NCBI GenBank assembly: GCA_001179505.1
Contig: CDMY01000261.1
Location: forward strand, 6,187 to 70,186
Source of the DNA: Vitrella brassicaformis
Lineage: Eukaryota; Sar; Vitrellaceae
Length of the DNA stretch: 64,000 nucleotides
Direction: 5' to 3'
The notes beneath the pieces are model-generated. The model was given only the letters and a program-made list of their open reading frames with translations. It was not told the origin of the DNA and made no database searches. Each line of letters begins with the position of its first letter. Positions within the stretch are counted from its first letter, which is position 1. The translations under genes and the position numbers were made by a program. Positions 1 through 10,891 of this stretch are shown in pieces.

Positions 1-70
1 CCCCCCCCCCCCCACACACACACACTCCTGCAGAGCCATCAAAATGCCTTTCAATGTCCCCTGCCTGCAG

Positions 71-357
71 TGTCGCTGCACTCTGACCTGGACCCCTCGG
101 CCCCCGCCCTCGCCTCCCGCCCCTCGATTACACATCAGAATACGGATGCACCATCCGTCACCGCTCCCCCTCCCTCCCAGCCGGCGGTGACGCAGCAGCA
201 GCATGCGGAGCGGCCCAGTGACAACGGCGGAGGCAGCAGCAGCAGCAACAAGGTGGCTGTGTCATCCCACCATCACCAGCTGCCGCCGGTGATAGAGGGG
301 CAAGACGAGGGGGAGAGCATGACGAATGGGGTGGGCGTGCTTGGGTGGGAGGGATAG
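71..357 (+). CDS. C-terminal exon of an unknown low-complexity protein (partial)
   Basis: This is the 3' end of a gene that enters the window from the left. The exon follows a pyrimidine-rich stretch and a CTGCAG acceptor ending at about 70, and runs in one open frame to TAG at 355-357. The roughly 95 residues are rich in Ser, Pro, Gln and His, with a QQQ run, an SSSS run and an HHH run and no recognisable domain. Such tails are typical of disordered C-termini of regulatory or RNA-binding proteins, but nothing here shows a function. No in-frame ATG begins the exon, which supports reading it as a terminal exon. The exact acceptor base is uncertain. Confidence 0.5.
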
Positions 358-638
358 CATAGCCATGTGTGTTGTGTGTGTATACGGACGGCCTGTGTGA
401 CTCTGTAGATGTTTGTGTGTGTGTGTGTGTGTGGATGGACGGATCGATTCGATGGCACATACATGGATTATATCACCCGCTCAGCGCAGCGCTGTCTGTG
501 TATCCCACAACGAGAAGGACACGTAGACATGCACACACAAAAGTCGACATGGACGCGGGCACAGAGAGACCAGCATAGCAATGTCTCTACCAACACGGCA
601 CAACACAAGACAGACAAGACAGCATGACACGGTGGTCG

Positions 639-2643
639 TCAGCTTTGGTTGACGATCCTGAGGGCGTCTTGCAGTGCCTTCGTATACGAATTCAGCGCAC
701 CCACTATCTCGTCGTCGGCAGACTCGCGCGTCTGCACCCACACACAAACCCCTTTTTAAAGCCTCACAGTCGCAGAACTAACTCCACCACCGGACCCACC
801 TCACCTGGCTTTCGACGACCATAGAGTTTCTAAGTGCCGACATCTCCTCCAGCACAAAGTTTTGGAACTTTTCGTCGCCCTTGAGTCGGTCCTTCTTGAC
901 ATCCTTGAGGGCCTCTCTCAGTGTGTGATAGTGCTGCTCCCGCACACTCTGCAGATGGCGGACGCACCAGGGAGCAGAGCGAGGAGAGAGAGACACACAA
1001 ATACTTAAATGTGTGGAGGGGTGTCTGGTCTGCGTCTCGTCGTTTCTTCTCTCGTTGGTACTGACTTTGTCTTGGTCCATCTGTGCCTCGGTGTTGTACT
1101 CGAGGTCCCCTATCCTCTTGGCAAAGACCGCCTCCCTCTCCTGACGCGATGACCGCTCGCTCTCAAAGACGTTCTGACGATCGAGTGCCGGACAAACCAA
1201 TCCAAACACACCTCTGCATGTGTGTGTGCGTGTGTGTGTGTGTGTGTGTGTGCAGCACAGCATACCTACCTACCTTCAGATCAGCGAGGTCCTTTGCCAC
1301 CGTGGAGTTCTGCTGCTGCACGGCGCTGTCGTACTTTTCCTTCTCTTCGGTGAGGTCCCTCTCGACGGTGGTGACCCTGTTGCCCAGCTCTTCGATGGAC
1401 CGGTGCAGCGCATCCGTCCTCTCTGATATGACCGACCGCAGCTGGTCCTCCACCGCCTTAAGCTGGCTTTCAAACAGCTGCGTCAGTCAGCAGCCAACAA
1501 ACAAGCAGACAGACAAACATCCAGTCCCCGTCTGAGTGTGTGTCCGCCTGTCTGTCTGTGACTGTCTGTCTGCCACACACACACAGACACACACAGACCT
1601 ACCTGTTGCATGGCCTTGTTTGACTCGACTCTCCTTTTGATCTCGGCGTTGAGGGTCTTCTCAAGCTTTGCAATCCCTTCCTTGAGCGTGGTCAGTCGGC
1701 TCTCTTCCGTCTCCCTCCGCTGCTTCGTCTCAGCCTCAAGCTGCTTCTCGAACCCGCTGAACCGGTCCTGCAGCACCGCCAGGCGGGACTTGGTGGACGG
1801 GCTGCCCGCCGTCTGATCCAGGGGCACCGCCATGCTCGTTGAGAGAAGCAGAGAGGGAAGGTTAAGGGGCGGGCGGGGGCGGGGCTTGGCTGCGGAGACG
1901 GTGGCCTTTGCTGTGCTGGCGCTCTGCTGTTGTGCTGGCTGAAGGCGAGGCTCTGCCTTGTGGCTTTCGCTCTGGAAACGAAGAAATGCGAGCTCCCGTG
2001 TTGGGGCCCCAAGAGATGCGATCTACTACCTTATACCGCTCACCTGGTGCTTTCGTGCTCCTGAATCTGGCGCAGATTCACCTTTTCGACACGCCCCACC
2101 AGCTGAAAGAGTGCCGTCTCCATCTTTGCCGTCTCCATTCACCGCTTGCGTCCCAATCGTTCTGTCGGCCAGATTGTCGTTGGATATATCGGAGTCAGGT
2201 GGCAGGCTAGACGCTACAGGGGACCCCAGGGAGTTGTTGAACGTGTTGGCTCGCCCCTTTTCGCCATTGCCATCTTCAGCGTCTGCCAGTGCTTCTGCTG
2301 GGGGCTCTCCGTCTCCTTCGAGGTCCCGTGTGAGGGCGGTGTGTAGTCGGATGTAGTCGTGTAATGGCAACGCATAGGAGGCGGGGATGAGGCCAGCAGT
2401 GTCTCCACTCATGCCATGGCCCCCACCACCTCGTTCTCTCTCCTCATAGACATTCGCCTTGAGCCACACGGCTTCATCATCACCTGAAGAGAAGCCGATG
2501 GTGTCGTGTACTTGGATCATTTGGCCCTCCTGGACGGTCAGGGGCGGCAGTGAGGCAGTCCAGTTGGTTGACACAAGGGGCGGAGGGAAGTCAAACGCGG
2601 CGACCATCAGTACCTTGCCTCCTGCAGTGGCAGAGAGCGACAT
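639..2643 (-). CDS. SH3-domain plus SF-assemblin protein (striated fibre component)
   Basis: The SF-assemblin part is confident. Exons at 1603-1833 (probably extending up to 1971), 1274-1477, 1066-1173, 805-948 and 639-731 join in phase into about 260 residues of nearly continuous heptad-rich coiled coil, starting MAVPLDQTAG and ending ALQDALRIVNQS. That length and ending fit the SF-assemblin/beta-giardin family, which builds striated fibres at basal bodies and, in apicomplexans, ties the centrosome to the daughter apical complex. Upstream exon 2044-2643 begins MSLSATAGGK and encodes an SH3-like fold (ALYDF-like VAAFDFPPP, then LTVQEGQMIQVHD, then a GLIPASYALPL ending) with a disordered tail. 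A GTGAGC donor after 2044 and a TTTCCAG acceptor before 1971 join the two in phase 0, giving one protein of about 505 residues. If that 72-bp intron is not used, the SH3 gene stops at 2026 and SF-assemblin starts alone at 1833. Confidence 0.75.
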
Positions 2644-2775
2644 GCCGACGTACGGCGGTAGAGTGGCGATGGATGAATGAATGGCTGTGAGGCGGTCTGA
2701 GTGACGCGGGGGGGGGGGGATTGGCACGACGGATCGATTGGCGAGATTGCGAGGTTTTAACAACGAGCAGACCCG

Positions 2776-5199
2776 TCAGCTCGTGCTGTCTCGTTCGGTG
2801 TCTCTCTTCTGCTCTGTTGTCTCTTCCTGCTCAACCAACTCCTCCTCTATCGCCGCCTCATCTGCTCCCTCTCCCTCTCCCTCTCCCTCCCCTTTTATCT
2901 CATCTGACCCACTGCCACTATCACGCCCCTCCTCAGCACTCAGGTCCATTAGCTCTATTTCGGGAAAGTACACCGAGCCCGTCTTCCCTCCCCCCTCGCC
3001 ATCTCGCCTCCCAAACATGTGCTGCAGATCATGCTCAGCCTCACCACCTGAGTGAAGCAGATCCACCGTCCTGGTCTGGAAACCTTCCTCCGCACTGTAG
3101 GTGTGCACAAACACTTCGCCAGTCCGCAGTGGGGAAGCAGAGGAGGCGCCTTGCGGCTGCTGCTCGGGGTGTGGGACCTGGTGCAGGTGTGCCGCCTTTC
3201 TGGGTTGCCGTCCATCTAGGTTCCATGTGAGGAATCGATGAATGTCGCGCCATGGGTTGTCGTCGGGGGTCATGTCGGGGCTGTCCGGAGGGGGTGCGTC
3301 ACGCTGGGCTGCACACATAACATACACACACACATAGATAGACGGATGGATGGATGCGTCAGGGTATATGAGATGGATGGTCGATAAGCTTGTCTGGTCT
3401 ATTCTGTGCTGTTTGTTGTGGACTCACACACCGATAGCTTCGTATGCTGCCTGCAGGACGGTCAGACGGTCGTATCTCAGCCCCTGTGGACAGACACACA
3501 TGAGGGAGTGCAGTGCACGTGACTGACGTGCACGTCGACCGCCGCGTGTGTGGTGAAGTGGCCTACTCGCATGAAGGCCTTGCGGTTCTTGAGGATGAGC
3601 CCCTCACACTGAATGTCATGTGAATGACAGGACTCGGTCCACGCACAAACAAGATGGGAGCTGAGTGCCAGGCCCGTGTTGGAAGGCTGCGTCGGTCCGT
3701 TACCTTTGAGAAGACCTCCGTGTCATAGATGTCCAGCTGCACAGACAACACACACACACAACATGCAATCCACACCACCACACCCACCCATCCACCATTC
3801 AGCCACCCCCACCACCCCCTCATGTCTGCCCTCACTCACCTTGCGCAGCGCTCCAATCGTCATGACAATCGCGTCCCTGCCAGACATTCATACAGCAATC
3901 GTCGCACCCGCGATGGCTGGGCCCTCCAGCCATGACCCTCTCACCCTCTCAAGCTTTCACCGACCTGTCGAATCTGATCTTCCTGGGCAGGTCGCTGACT
4001 ACGTCTTGCGCCAGCTGTGCGGCACCCGCAGTCCAGGATGAGCGCGGCAGACGGGCCAGCAGGGACAGTAGGAGGGCGAAATCGTAGAAAGTGATGTCGT
4101 CAGCTCGCTGCCTGTGTCTGCGGGAGGAGAGAGCCGGTATGAGGTGGTGGTGCAGGAATTTAGCGTCGAAGTGATTCAGCATCATTAACCCGCGCAGGAT
4201 CTGACACACGTTCACACATTTGTAAACACGCACAGACCAACGCCGTGTGCGTTACTTACAGCCGTCCGTCCGTCCGTCTCACCTACCTGGAGGTATGATT
4301 TGAAGCTGAGCGGTCCCATGATGCTCCTGAAGCCCCGGATGATGCCGTCGATCAGCTGCCGGTCGTCACGCACCTCACCCCGACGGCTGCATGCACTGCA
4401 CACACACCCACCCAGACACAGACAGACAGACAGACAGACACCCACCCTCGTGCATGGCATGGCAGACAGCATATATGTAATTGGCGCCAGTGTGCGCACC
4501 GCACTTACAGCTGTTTATGGATCTGTGCGAGCCCCACGAAGAAGTTCTTGAGCTCCACAGCGCCGAACTGCCGCAGCCGCCCCTGCACATGCCGCGTGAG
4601 GGCATCGAAGAAACTTCTCTCGTACAGGCTCAACCTGATGGACCAGCCACGTAGACAGACGCACATAGCATAGCGCCCGTCCATAACATCCAGCCATTTC
4701 TGCACGTCCATTGACTGACGCGGTGTGTCTCTCTGTTTTCATTGGTGGGTGGTTCCCCACCCGGCGAATGCGGTGCATACGTTGGCCAGCTTCGGTGGTG
4801 TCAGGTCCCGGAAATACGGAGGCAGCGCATCTGAAGCACACGACAGACAGACAGCACACCACACACAACATCACATCATCGCTCCACTTGGTGGGTCCCT
4901 TGGCCGCCCGCCCGCCCGTTCATCGCTCACGTGCCACAAAGTAGAAGAGGTCGTGGTTGACCACATGCCTGCATAGCATAGCATTCACATGGAGAGAGAG
5001 AGAAAGAGCGACTTTTGCCCACTTGTCCGTCCCACAATATGGACCCCCATCATTTCATTCATGGACCCAGACAGGCCTGAGATGCTTACGTCTTTGCGAA
5101 TGCGTGTGCGATGTCGGCGAGGTCTTTTGGTCGGAAGTCCGTTCGCCTCTCGTAGATCTTCGGCACCAGACGATGAAACAAACGACTGACGCACACACA

Positions 5200-5238
<39 letters not shown>

Positions 5239-6034
5239 GCGGCACACAGACAGTGATATGCCCGCTTGTCCGTCCCATCCACCGTGGGTGCTGCAATGCA
5301 ATGCGGTGGAGACCACCACGACCGTCCGCATTTACCTGTCTGCGAACTGGAATATGCCGGCCGAGTAGATGATGCGTGTGAGGTCCATGGCAGACAGCTC
5401 CAGGTGAGGATCCTCGTCAAGCTGCAGACAGACCGCCACACGCACCCCCACCGCGGCTCACATAGTGTGTGCATCCTTCGTATACCATTACCAGAGCCAT
5501 CAGTCGGTTGGCGAGCTTCGTGAAGAGGTTGAAGTCGAGCAGACGCCGATAGGAATACGCTCTCAACAGCAGTGCAACGTCGGGCGCATCGAACTGGTCA
5601 GCTGTCCGCAGCGCTCGAGCAGATATCGCCTCCCACACCTCCTTGTCAAAGTTGCCTGCACTCACCCGTGCACGCACACACACACACACACGCACACCAG
5701 CAGTTCAAGGACGCCCTCGCCTCATCAGTCAAATCATCCACCAGGGGTGCCCACCGCGTTTGACGGCCAATTTCGCCACTCTTGCCAGTTCCTTGGGCGG
5801 CAATTCATGGATCCTGCCGCACGACTGAGCCATGAGCATGTCTGCTGTGGGCTGCCTGACCAGCGGCTCGTGCTGCACAGGCGGGGGGATGGGGTTGAGC
5901 AGAGGCCCGCGGCGCCGTATGAAGGGCTGTGATGCTGCTGCAGGCTGTGCAGCCAGAGAGGAGACGCTGCGCAAGGGGTGGATCACAGATCGGCGAATGA
6001 GTGGCGCTTGTGGAATTGGCAACGACATGGGCAT
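2776..6034 (-). CDS. Helical-repeat organellar RNA-binding-type protein (14 exons)
   Basis: Fourteen exons close perfectly in frame to about 630 residues: 5755-6034, 5492-5655, 5336-5421, 5090-5185, 4931-4968, 4761-4830, 4509-4634, 4287-4386, 3965-4200, 3840-3876, 3704-3736, 3567-3608, 3432-3483 and 2776-3308. The N-terminus (MPMSLPIPQAPLIRRS, then Arg/Ala-rich) looks like an organelle-targeting presequence. The middle consists of repeated short helix pairs of the pattern LaxLArAYa/FakL, for example DVALLLRAYSYRRL, DLADIAHAFAKT and KLANVCTAFAGWG. This resembles the FASTK/OPR-like proteins that are abundant in apicomplexan and chromerid mitochondria and handle organellar rRNA or mRNA. The last exon is an acidic Glu/Gly-rich tail; no RAP domain is visible. 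RNA binding is inferred from the architecture. The start lies only 26 bp from the divergent gene at 6061. Confidence 0.7.
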
Positions 6035-6060
6035 GACCAGGGCACCCTCTTCATGCGCAG

Positions 6061-8760
6061 ATGCAGGCTGCTTTCATCAGATCTGCCACCCTGAAAGGGA
6101 TCGCCACTTGCAAGCTTATCTCGCAGCTGAGATCGCTTGCTTTCTCCCCCAGCATGAGTGCGTCGATGCGGGTGCCGTTGTACTCCTTCTGTCATGGGCG
6201 TCGATGCTTCGCCAGCGCCGCATCTCCTCTGTCCGCTTCATTCCCTACTCCGCCCTTGCACAAGGGCGGCCGCGTGTGGTCTGTTGAGGAGGTGGAGAGC
6301 ATCTTCGGCGCCTACAGGCGGAGTCTGCAGCGGCCACACGAGGCGATAGAGACCCTCAAGCAGCTGGGGAGGGTACATGTGCGGACGCCCATCGACGAGG
6401 TCACCGAGTACAAGCCTTTCCAAGATCTGGTGGCCAAGCTGGTGGGGCAGCTGGGCGCACTCAAGGACGGCGACCTCGACTCGCTCATCCGGTGCTTGCA
6501 GCTGCTGAGGCCCCACCACCCTGGCGGAGGGGGGAGCTGGAGCCCTCTGGGTGATCGGCTGCTGGGCTCGTTCCATCGCATGAGTGCGCTGCAGGTGGCG
6601 GAGCTGTCTTATCTGCTGGCGGTGCCCCTCAAGGTGGACCTGGACAGATTCTTCTTCTACGCTCTCAACGCTCGAATGAACCCCCTCGTTACCGCCATCA
6701 CCTCCACCTCCCCCCCGGGTGGTCATCTGCGGAGGATGATCGAGCAGCCGATGTCCGCCGACTCTCAGCCTGACGCGACTCTTCCTGTGCCCCTCATGCG
6801 GCCGTCTCTGAGCACCGTCCCTGAGGACAAGAGCGAGGCGATGCAGTACATGCGTCAGCCGTCGAGGCTCAGCCGTCTGCTGCACTACTTCGCCCACCCG
6901 TCGATGAGGCGCAGAGTGACCTTCTTCACCAACCCCGCGCTCATCGACTTCATCCACGCCCGCCTGCCAGACATGGGGGCAGACGACCAACTGAGGCTGC
7001 TGCAGCTCTACTCGACGCTCCCTGGCGCCGCGCAGCTGGTGGAGGGGCTGCTCAAGCACCTCACAAGCGACATCAAGTCGGTGTCTGTCCCTGGCCTCGT
7101 CAACGTGGCCGAAGGGATCGCAGTGATGGCCGGGTCGAGCCATGAGGACGAGGGCGCAACGTCGCGGGGCGAGATGGTCAAGGCCGTCACGGACCGTGTG
7201 ACGGAGCTGACCAAGGCCAACCAGGTGCCCCTTGACGCGCTGGCGAGGATCACCACGACGCTCGAAGACCACGTCGACTCATTCTTCCTGGACGCCATCG
7301 CGCCCACCCTCACGCAAGGCCTCCAGAGCTCCCCCTCCCTGCCGCCCACGACCATCCTGGCCCGTCTGCTGCTGCAGTATGCAGCACTACCCGACACGGC
7401 CGTCTCGTCCGCCCTCATGAGCTCACTGGAGAAGGCGGTCACACACGGCATGCTGATCGGCGCCCTCACCAACCATGCCGACCTGTTGGCGCGACTCGCC
7501 CTGACGTTCGTGTCGGTTGCTCGTGAGGAGGAGACCTACAGTGCGGTGCGGCAGGCAGCTATGACGGCGGCCAGGAAAGGCACTTTGACGCCACGGGCCT
7601 TCTCCGAGGTGATTGTGGCGATGGCTGTGGTGGGGTACCGGCCGCACGAGCTGCTCGAGGCGTACCAGCTGGATGTCAAGGTGGCCAGGGTGCCGTTGGT
7701 GAGCATGCCGACCCTTGTGTGGGGTCTGGCGCTGATGGACGCCGAGAGAGAGGGCGTGTGGCGGGACATTTTCCGGCGGCTGGCGCAGGAGGCGGACGAG
7801 TTCGGCGAGGAGGAGCTGGCGTACCTCTACGAGGGTCTCAAGGCCGCGGCCATCATGGGCATGCTCGAAGGCACACAGGACACCAAGCAGTGGAAGTCGT
7901 TCATCGAGGGCACCTGCAGGCGGGCATGGGAGAGCGTCAGAGGCGGCCTCGCCCAGCAACAGCAGCAGCAGCAGGACCATCGGTCCCCCCCCACTAGCCC
8001 GCCGTACGCCGACATGCTGACCCACCTGAAGCTGCACTACCAGACGGACGTGCCTTGCGCCAACGGTCTGTACCTGAAGCCCTTCGTGCTGGACGAGTCG
8101 CGTGTGGTCATCGACCCGACTCCCAACAGCCCCTACCACCTGGTCAGCAAGAACGTCCTGGGCGAGATTGCCATGCGCCACCGGGTGTGGAAGGTCCAGG
8201 GCTACAACCCACTGCTGGTCGTCAACACGCTCTTCGACGCATACGCACCGACTGCGGCACCGACAACAGAGGCAGAGGGCGCAGAGGCTGAGGGTGAGGG
8301 TGAGGGGCGCGAGGAGTGGGACGTGGCGGGTGCGGCCAAGAAGCTCAAGGTGCTGGTGGACAAACATGTCGAGAAGATCAGACGGCACGCTGAGGGGCAG
8401 CAGAGGCAGCAACAGAGGCAGCAGAGAGAGGTGAAGAAGGTGGAGCAGGGCGACAAGGGAGAAGAAGCTCGTGGGGACGAGGAGGTCGTCAGGCGGCCAC
8501 AGCAGCAGCAACAGACGCGGCAGCAGCAGAGGCAACAGCCCCAGACGCGTGCACAGCAGCAGAGGCAATTCCAGCAGCAAAGGCCGTATCAACAGCAGAG
8601 GCCACAGCAGCAACAGAGGCCACATCAGCAGCAGAGGCCATATCAGCAGCAGAGGAGGCAACAGCCTATGGCTGACGACAGGAGAGCGGTGGCAAGCAGG
8701 CCATTTGACAGGCGACAAGGGCCGCGGAGGGACATGGTGGAACGGGATGTTGTTGAATGA
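6061..8760 (+). CDS. Organellar helical-repeat protein with RAP-like C-terminus and poly-Gln tail
   Basis: A single open exon encodes 899 residues. The N-terminus is a good mitochondrial presequence (Arg, Ser, Ala, hydrophobic, no acids) from either ATG 6061 or ATG 6154 (MSASMRVPLYSFCHGRRCF); the second may be the true start because it leaves more room for a promoter. Residues ~80-640 are helical repeats of the LxxLLxxYa type, for example LLRLLQLYSTLPGAAQL and ILARLLLQYAALPDTAV. Near residues 665-720 the segment FVLDESRVVIDPTPNS followed by LGEIAMRHRVWKVQGYNPL resembles a divergent RAP domain, an RNA-binding fold enriched in apicomplexans. The last ~130 residues are Gln/Arg-rich from CAG runs. 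The likely role is organellar RNA processing; the exact substrate cannot be told. It is intronless, unlike its neighbours. Confidence 0.75.
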   Translation: MQAAFIRSATLKGIATCKLISQLRSLAFSPSMSASMRVPLYSFCHGRRCFASAASPLSASFPTPPLHKGGRVWSVEEVESIFGAYRRSLQRPHEAIETLKQLGRVHVRTPIDEVTEYKPFQDLVAKLVGQLGALKDGDLDSLIRCLQLLRPHHPGGGGSWSPLGDRLLGSFHRMSALQVAELSYLLAVPLKVDLDRFFFYALNARMNPLVTAITSTSPPGGHLRRMIEQPMSADSQPDATLPVPLMRPSLSTVPEDKSEAMQYMRQPSRLSRLLHYFAHPSMRRRVTFFTNPALIDFIHARLPDMGADDQLRLLQLYSTLPGAAQLVEGLLKHLTSDIKSVSVPGLVNVAEGIAVMAGSSHEDEGATSRGEMVKAVTDRVTELTKANQVPLDALARITTTLEDHVDSFFLDAIAPTLTQGLQSSPSLPPTTILARLLLQYAALPDTAVSSALMSSLEKAVTHGMLIGALTNHADLLARLALTFVSVAREEETYSAVRQAAMTAARKGTLTPRAFSEVIVAMAVVGYRPHELLEAYQLDVKVARVPLVSMPTLVWGLALMDAEREGVWRDIFRRLAQEADEFGEEELAYLYEGLKAAAIMGMLEGTQDTKQWKSFIEGTCRRAWESVRGGLAQQQQQQQDHRSPPTSPPYADMLTHLKLHYQTDVPCANGLYLKPFVLDESRVVIDPTPNSPYHLVSKNVLGEIAMRHRVWKVQGYNPLLVVNTLFDAYAPTAAPTTEAEGAEAEGEGEGREEWDVAGAAKKLKVLVDKHVEKIRRHAEGQQRQQQRQQREVKKVEQGDKGEEARGDEEVVRRPQQQQQTRQQQRQQPQTRAQQQRQFQQQRPYQQQRPQQQQRPHQQQRPYQQQRRQQPMADDRRAVASRPFDRRQGPRRDMVERDVVE

Positions 8761-9018
8761 TTGGCTGGCTACATGGTGTGTGCGTGAGTTTTGCTTCTCG
8801 TGGCACGTGAGGGGAGAGGGGGTGGGGTGTGTGTGTGCATTCCGTCGGTACGGCTGAGTGACCAGCCAAAGCCGACAGACGACAGGCAGACAGACGGTGA
8901 ATGGATGGGCGTGGGGTGTCTGTGCGAGCGAACACACCTGACCAATCGATGCACTAATGAATGGCTCATGTATGGCTCAGGTCGTCAGTCAGTCACACCA
9001 CAAACAAATCCACACTGC

Positions 9019-10316
9019 CTAACAGATGCACGACTTCCTTCGCCTGTGCTTCCTTCGCACAGGCGTCACCACACCCCCACCCGCACTCACAGGGTCGCCA
9101 TCCACACGACGCTTTGGCGCCTGAACGTCCACCCACTCAGCAGCGGCCCGGCCCGCAGCAGTGTGTCCCCCACGTGAGGCACCTCTCCTTGGTGAGGCCA
9201 GCGCCCGGCGTGGGCTTGCCTTGTCTGCTGTTGGTTGGTGTCTGCAGACATGCGCAGCGGAGGGTGTGGACATGGGCACCGGTGGTCTGCATGTCACGTC
9301 ATACAGACAGACACACGAGAAGCTCTCTCTGTTTGCAGACAAACACGAAGCAGCCACCCACGGCCTGTGTTGGCATCAGCGTACCTGGCGTGTCTCTCCT
9401 GATGCTGCTGCTGCCGCAGCTGGTGCGCCTCATTGACCTTCACCATGGCCTTGTCCGAGTCCATCGACGCCCCCCGCCCCACTGGAACGCAACACACGCT
9501 GCCACGTGTCTCCCTCTCCCGATGCCAAGCGCAGCACGTCTTGTCCACCTTCCTTGCCGCCTCCAGCGCGGCTGTGGGTGCCAGGCTGTGAGGTCCTCCA
9601 GGAGCGACGCGCCTGGGGCTGCTGCTTGGTGAGTCTCTCCGTCTTCTTGGCGATGGAGGTCTTGGCACCGACACTCCCTGCGGGCCAAACTCACTGCGGA
9701 CAGAGACGAATGTCATGTTGCCATGTTTCTGTTGCATGCCTTAATGTGCATACGTACTTGATTGCCTCTTGGAATCTGTCAGCCACGACGATCGGGCCCA
9801 GGTGAGGGTCGACGAGGAAGTAGCCTCTCCCCCCTGTCTCAGGCGCCCTGAAGATTCGCCGGTCTGTATTGTGGAGAATGTGCCGACACAATGGACGAAA
9901 CTCCTCCAGAGATGAAACTGCAACACAACAGATCCGGGGGCGTGGCTCTGGCGCGTTTGCTTTCTTCGCTGCCCCATCTCACCGTTTCTCTGCTCCCGTG
10001 CAAGCACTTCTCTCAGCAGGTCGACGTCTCTCCTTCTCGATGGCACGGCCCTTTTCCTCTTCTTCCCCCTCCCCCTCCCCGTGGGGCCCCTCCTCATCGC
10101 ACGCCTATGATGCGGCACATCAGCGGGAGGGCGGAAGTAGCGGTCGGGATTCGCTACCCACCCTTCCGCATTGCATCCCCGTGGCTCTCTGCGTCTCGAT
10201 GCTGCCGTGGCCGGCGGTGGTTGCGGTGCGGATGCTTCTCTGTGCTTGGTCCTCAGGGGTGGTGGCTGCGGCGGGGCTTCTCTCAGCAGCAAGGGCCGCC
10301 TCCCAATGGCATACAT
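9019..10316 (-). CDS. Unknown basic protein, four exons
   Basis: Exons 9983-10316, 9758-9917, 9385-9693 and 9019-9286 join at consensus GT-AG sites and close in frame to about 356 residues, with ATG at 10316 and stop at 9019. The N-terminus MYAIGRRPLLLREAP and the next ~100 residues are strongly Arg/Pro-rich and nearly free of acidic residues, which suggests an organelle presequence or a nucleic-acid-binding region. The most protein-like part is exon 2 (SSLEEFRPLCRHIL, then GRGYFLVDPHLGPIVVADRF), which does not match a family I know. The C-terminal exon is again basic and low in complexity and ends in a KHRRRKS stretch. A mitochondrial ribosome- or RNA-associated protein is possible but unproven. 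Confidence 0.55.
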
Positions 10317-10363
10317 AGAGTCATACTGCAGGCTCGTCCCTGGCTTACCCAGATGCCGCTGAT

Positions 10364-10702
10364 AGCCGCTGAACCACCATGCGTTGCGGTTAGTTGGGGG
10401 CGAAGTGGGGGCGAGTCTTCATTCATTCATTCATTCATTCATCAAGCGTCTCCTATGAACGCATGAAAATGCATCCATGGAAACGGTCTAGCAGCCCTGC
10501 AAAAACGAGGCAGAGACCAGGGCGGCGAGTCCGGCTCACCGAGGTTTCCCTTGGCTACCCCTGGGTTTCGGAGAAAAAATGCCAGTCCGTTTTCACCCCG
10601 ATGGCGCGGGGCTGCCCTGCTTGTATATGTCCCCCGGGCGAGGGGACAGCCGCTGAACCACCATGCGTTGCGGTTAGTTGGGGGCGAAGTGGGGGCGAGT
10701 CT
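10364..10702. repeat. Two perfect 55-bp direct repeats in an intergenic spacer
   Basis: The same 55-bp sequence (starting AGCCGCTGAACCACCATGCG and ending GGGGGCGAGTCT) occurs at 10364-10418 and 10648-10702 on the plus strand, 284 bp apart. The spacer holds an (ATTC)n microsatellite at about 10420-10442 and a GC-rich stretch. Just after the second copy lies a short palindrome (CTTCTTCA-GT-TGAAGAAG). The repeats sit between the divergent genes at 10316 (-) and 10892 (+). No coding frame is supported. They could be a recent local duplication or remnants of a mobile element; no target-site duplication was found. Confidence 0.7.
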
Positions 10703-10891
10703 CCGAGTCGGAGTTGGTGAACTTCTTCAGTTGAAGAAGGACGATGTCCATCAGCGGCACTATGCTGCAGGCTGCCCAAGGAAGCCCTCGGTGAGCCCAT
10801 CCGACCTGCACTGTCGCCGCCGCCTTTGTTGAGATTGTCTCACTCACCAGAGGCGTCCATCTATCCGCTACATTCATTCATCCTTGCTGCA

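Noticed and set aside
7423-8937. 504-codon minus-strand frame with Leu runs
   Set aside because: It is the antisense shadow of the CAG-rich 3' half of the gene at 6061-8760; the Leu runs are complements of Gln codons.
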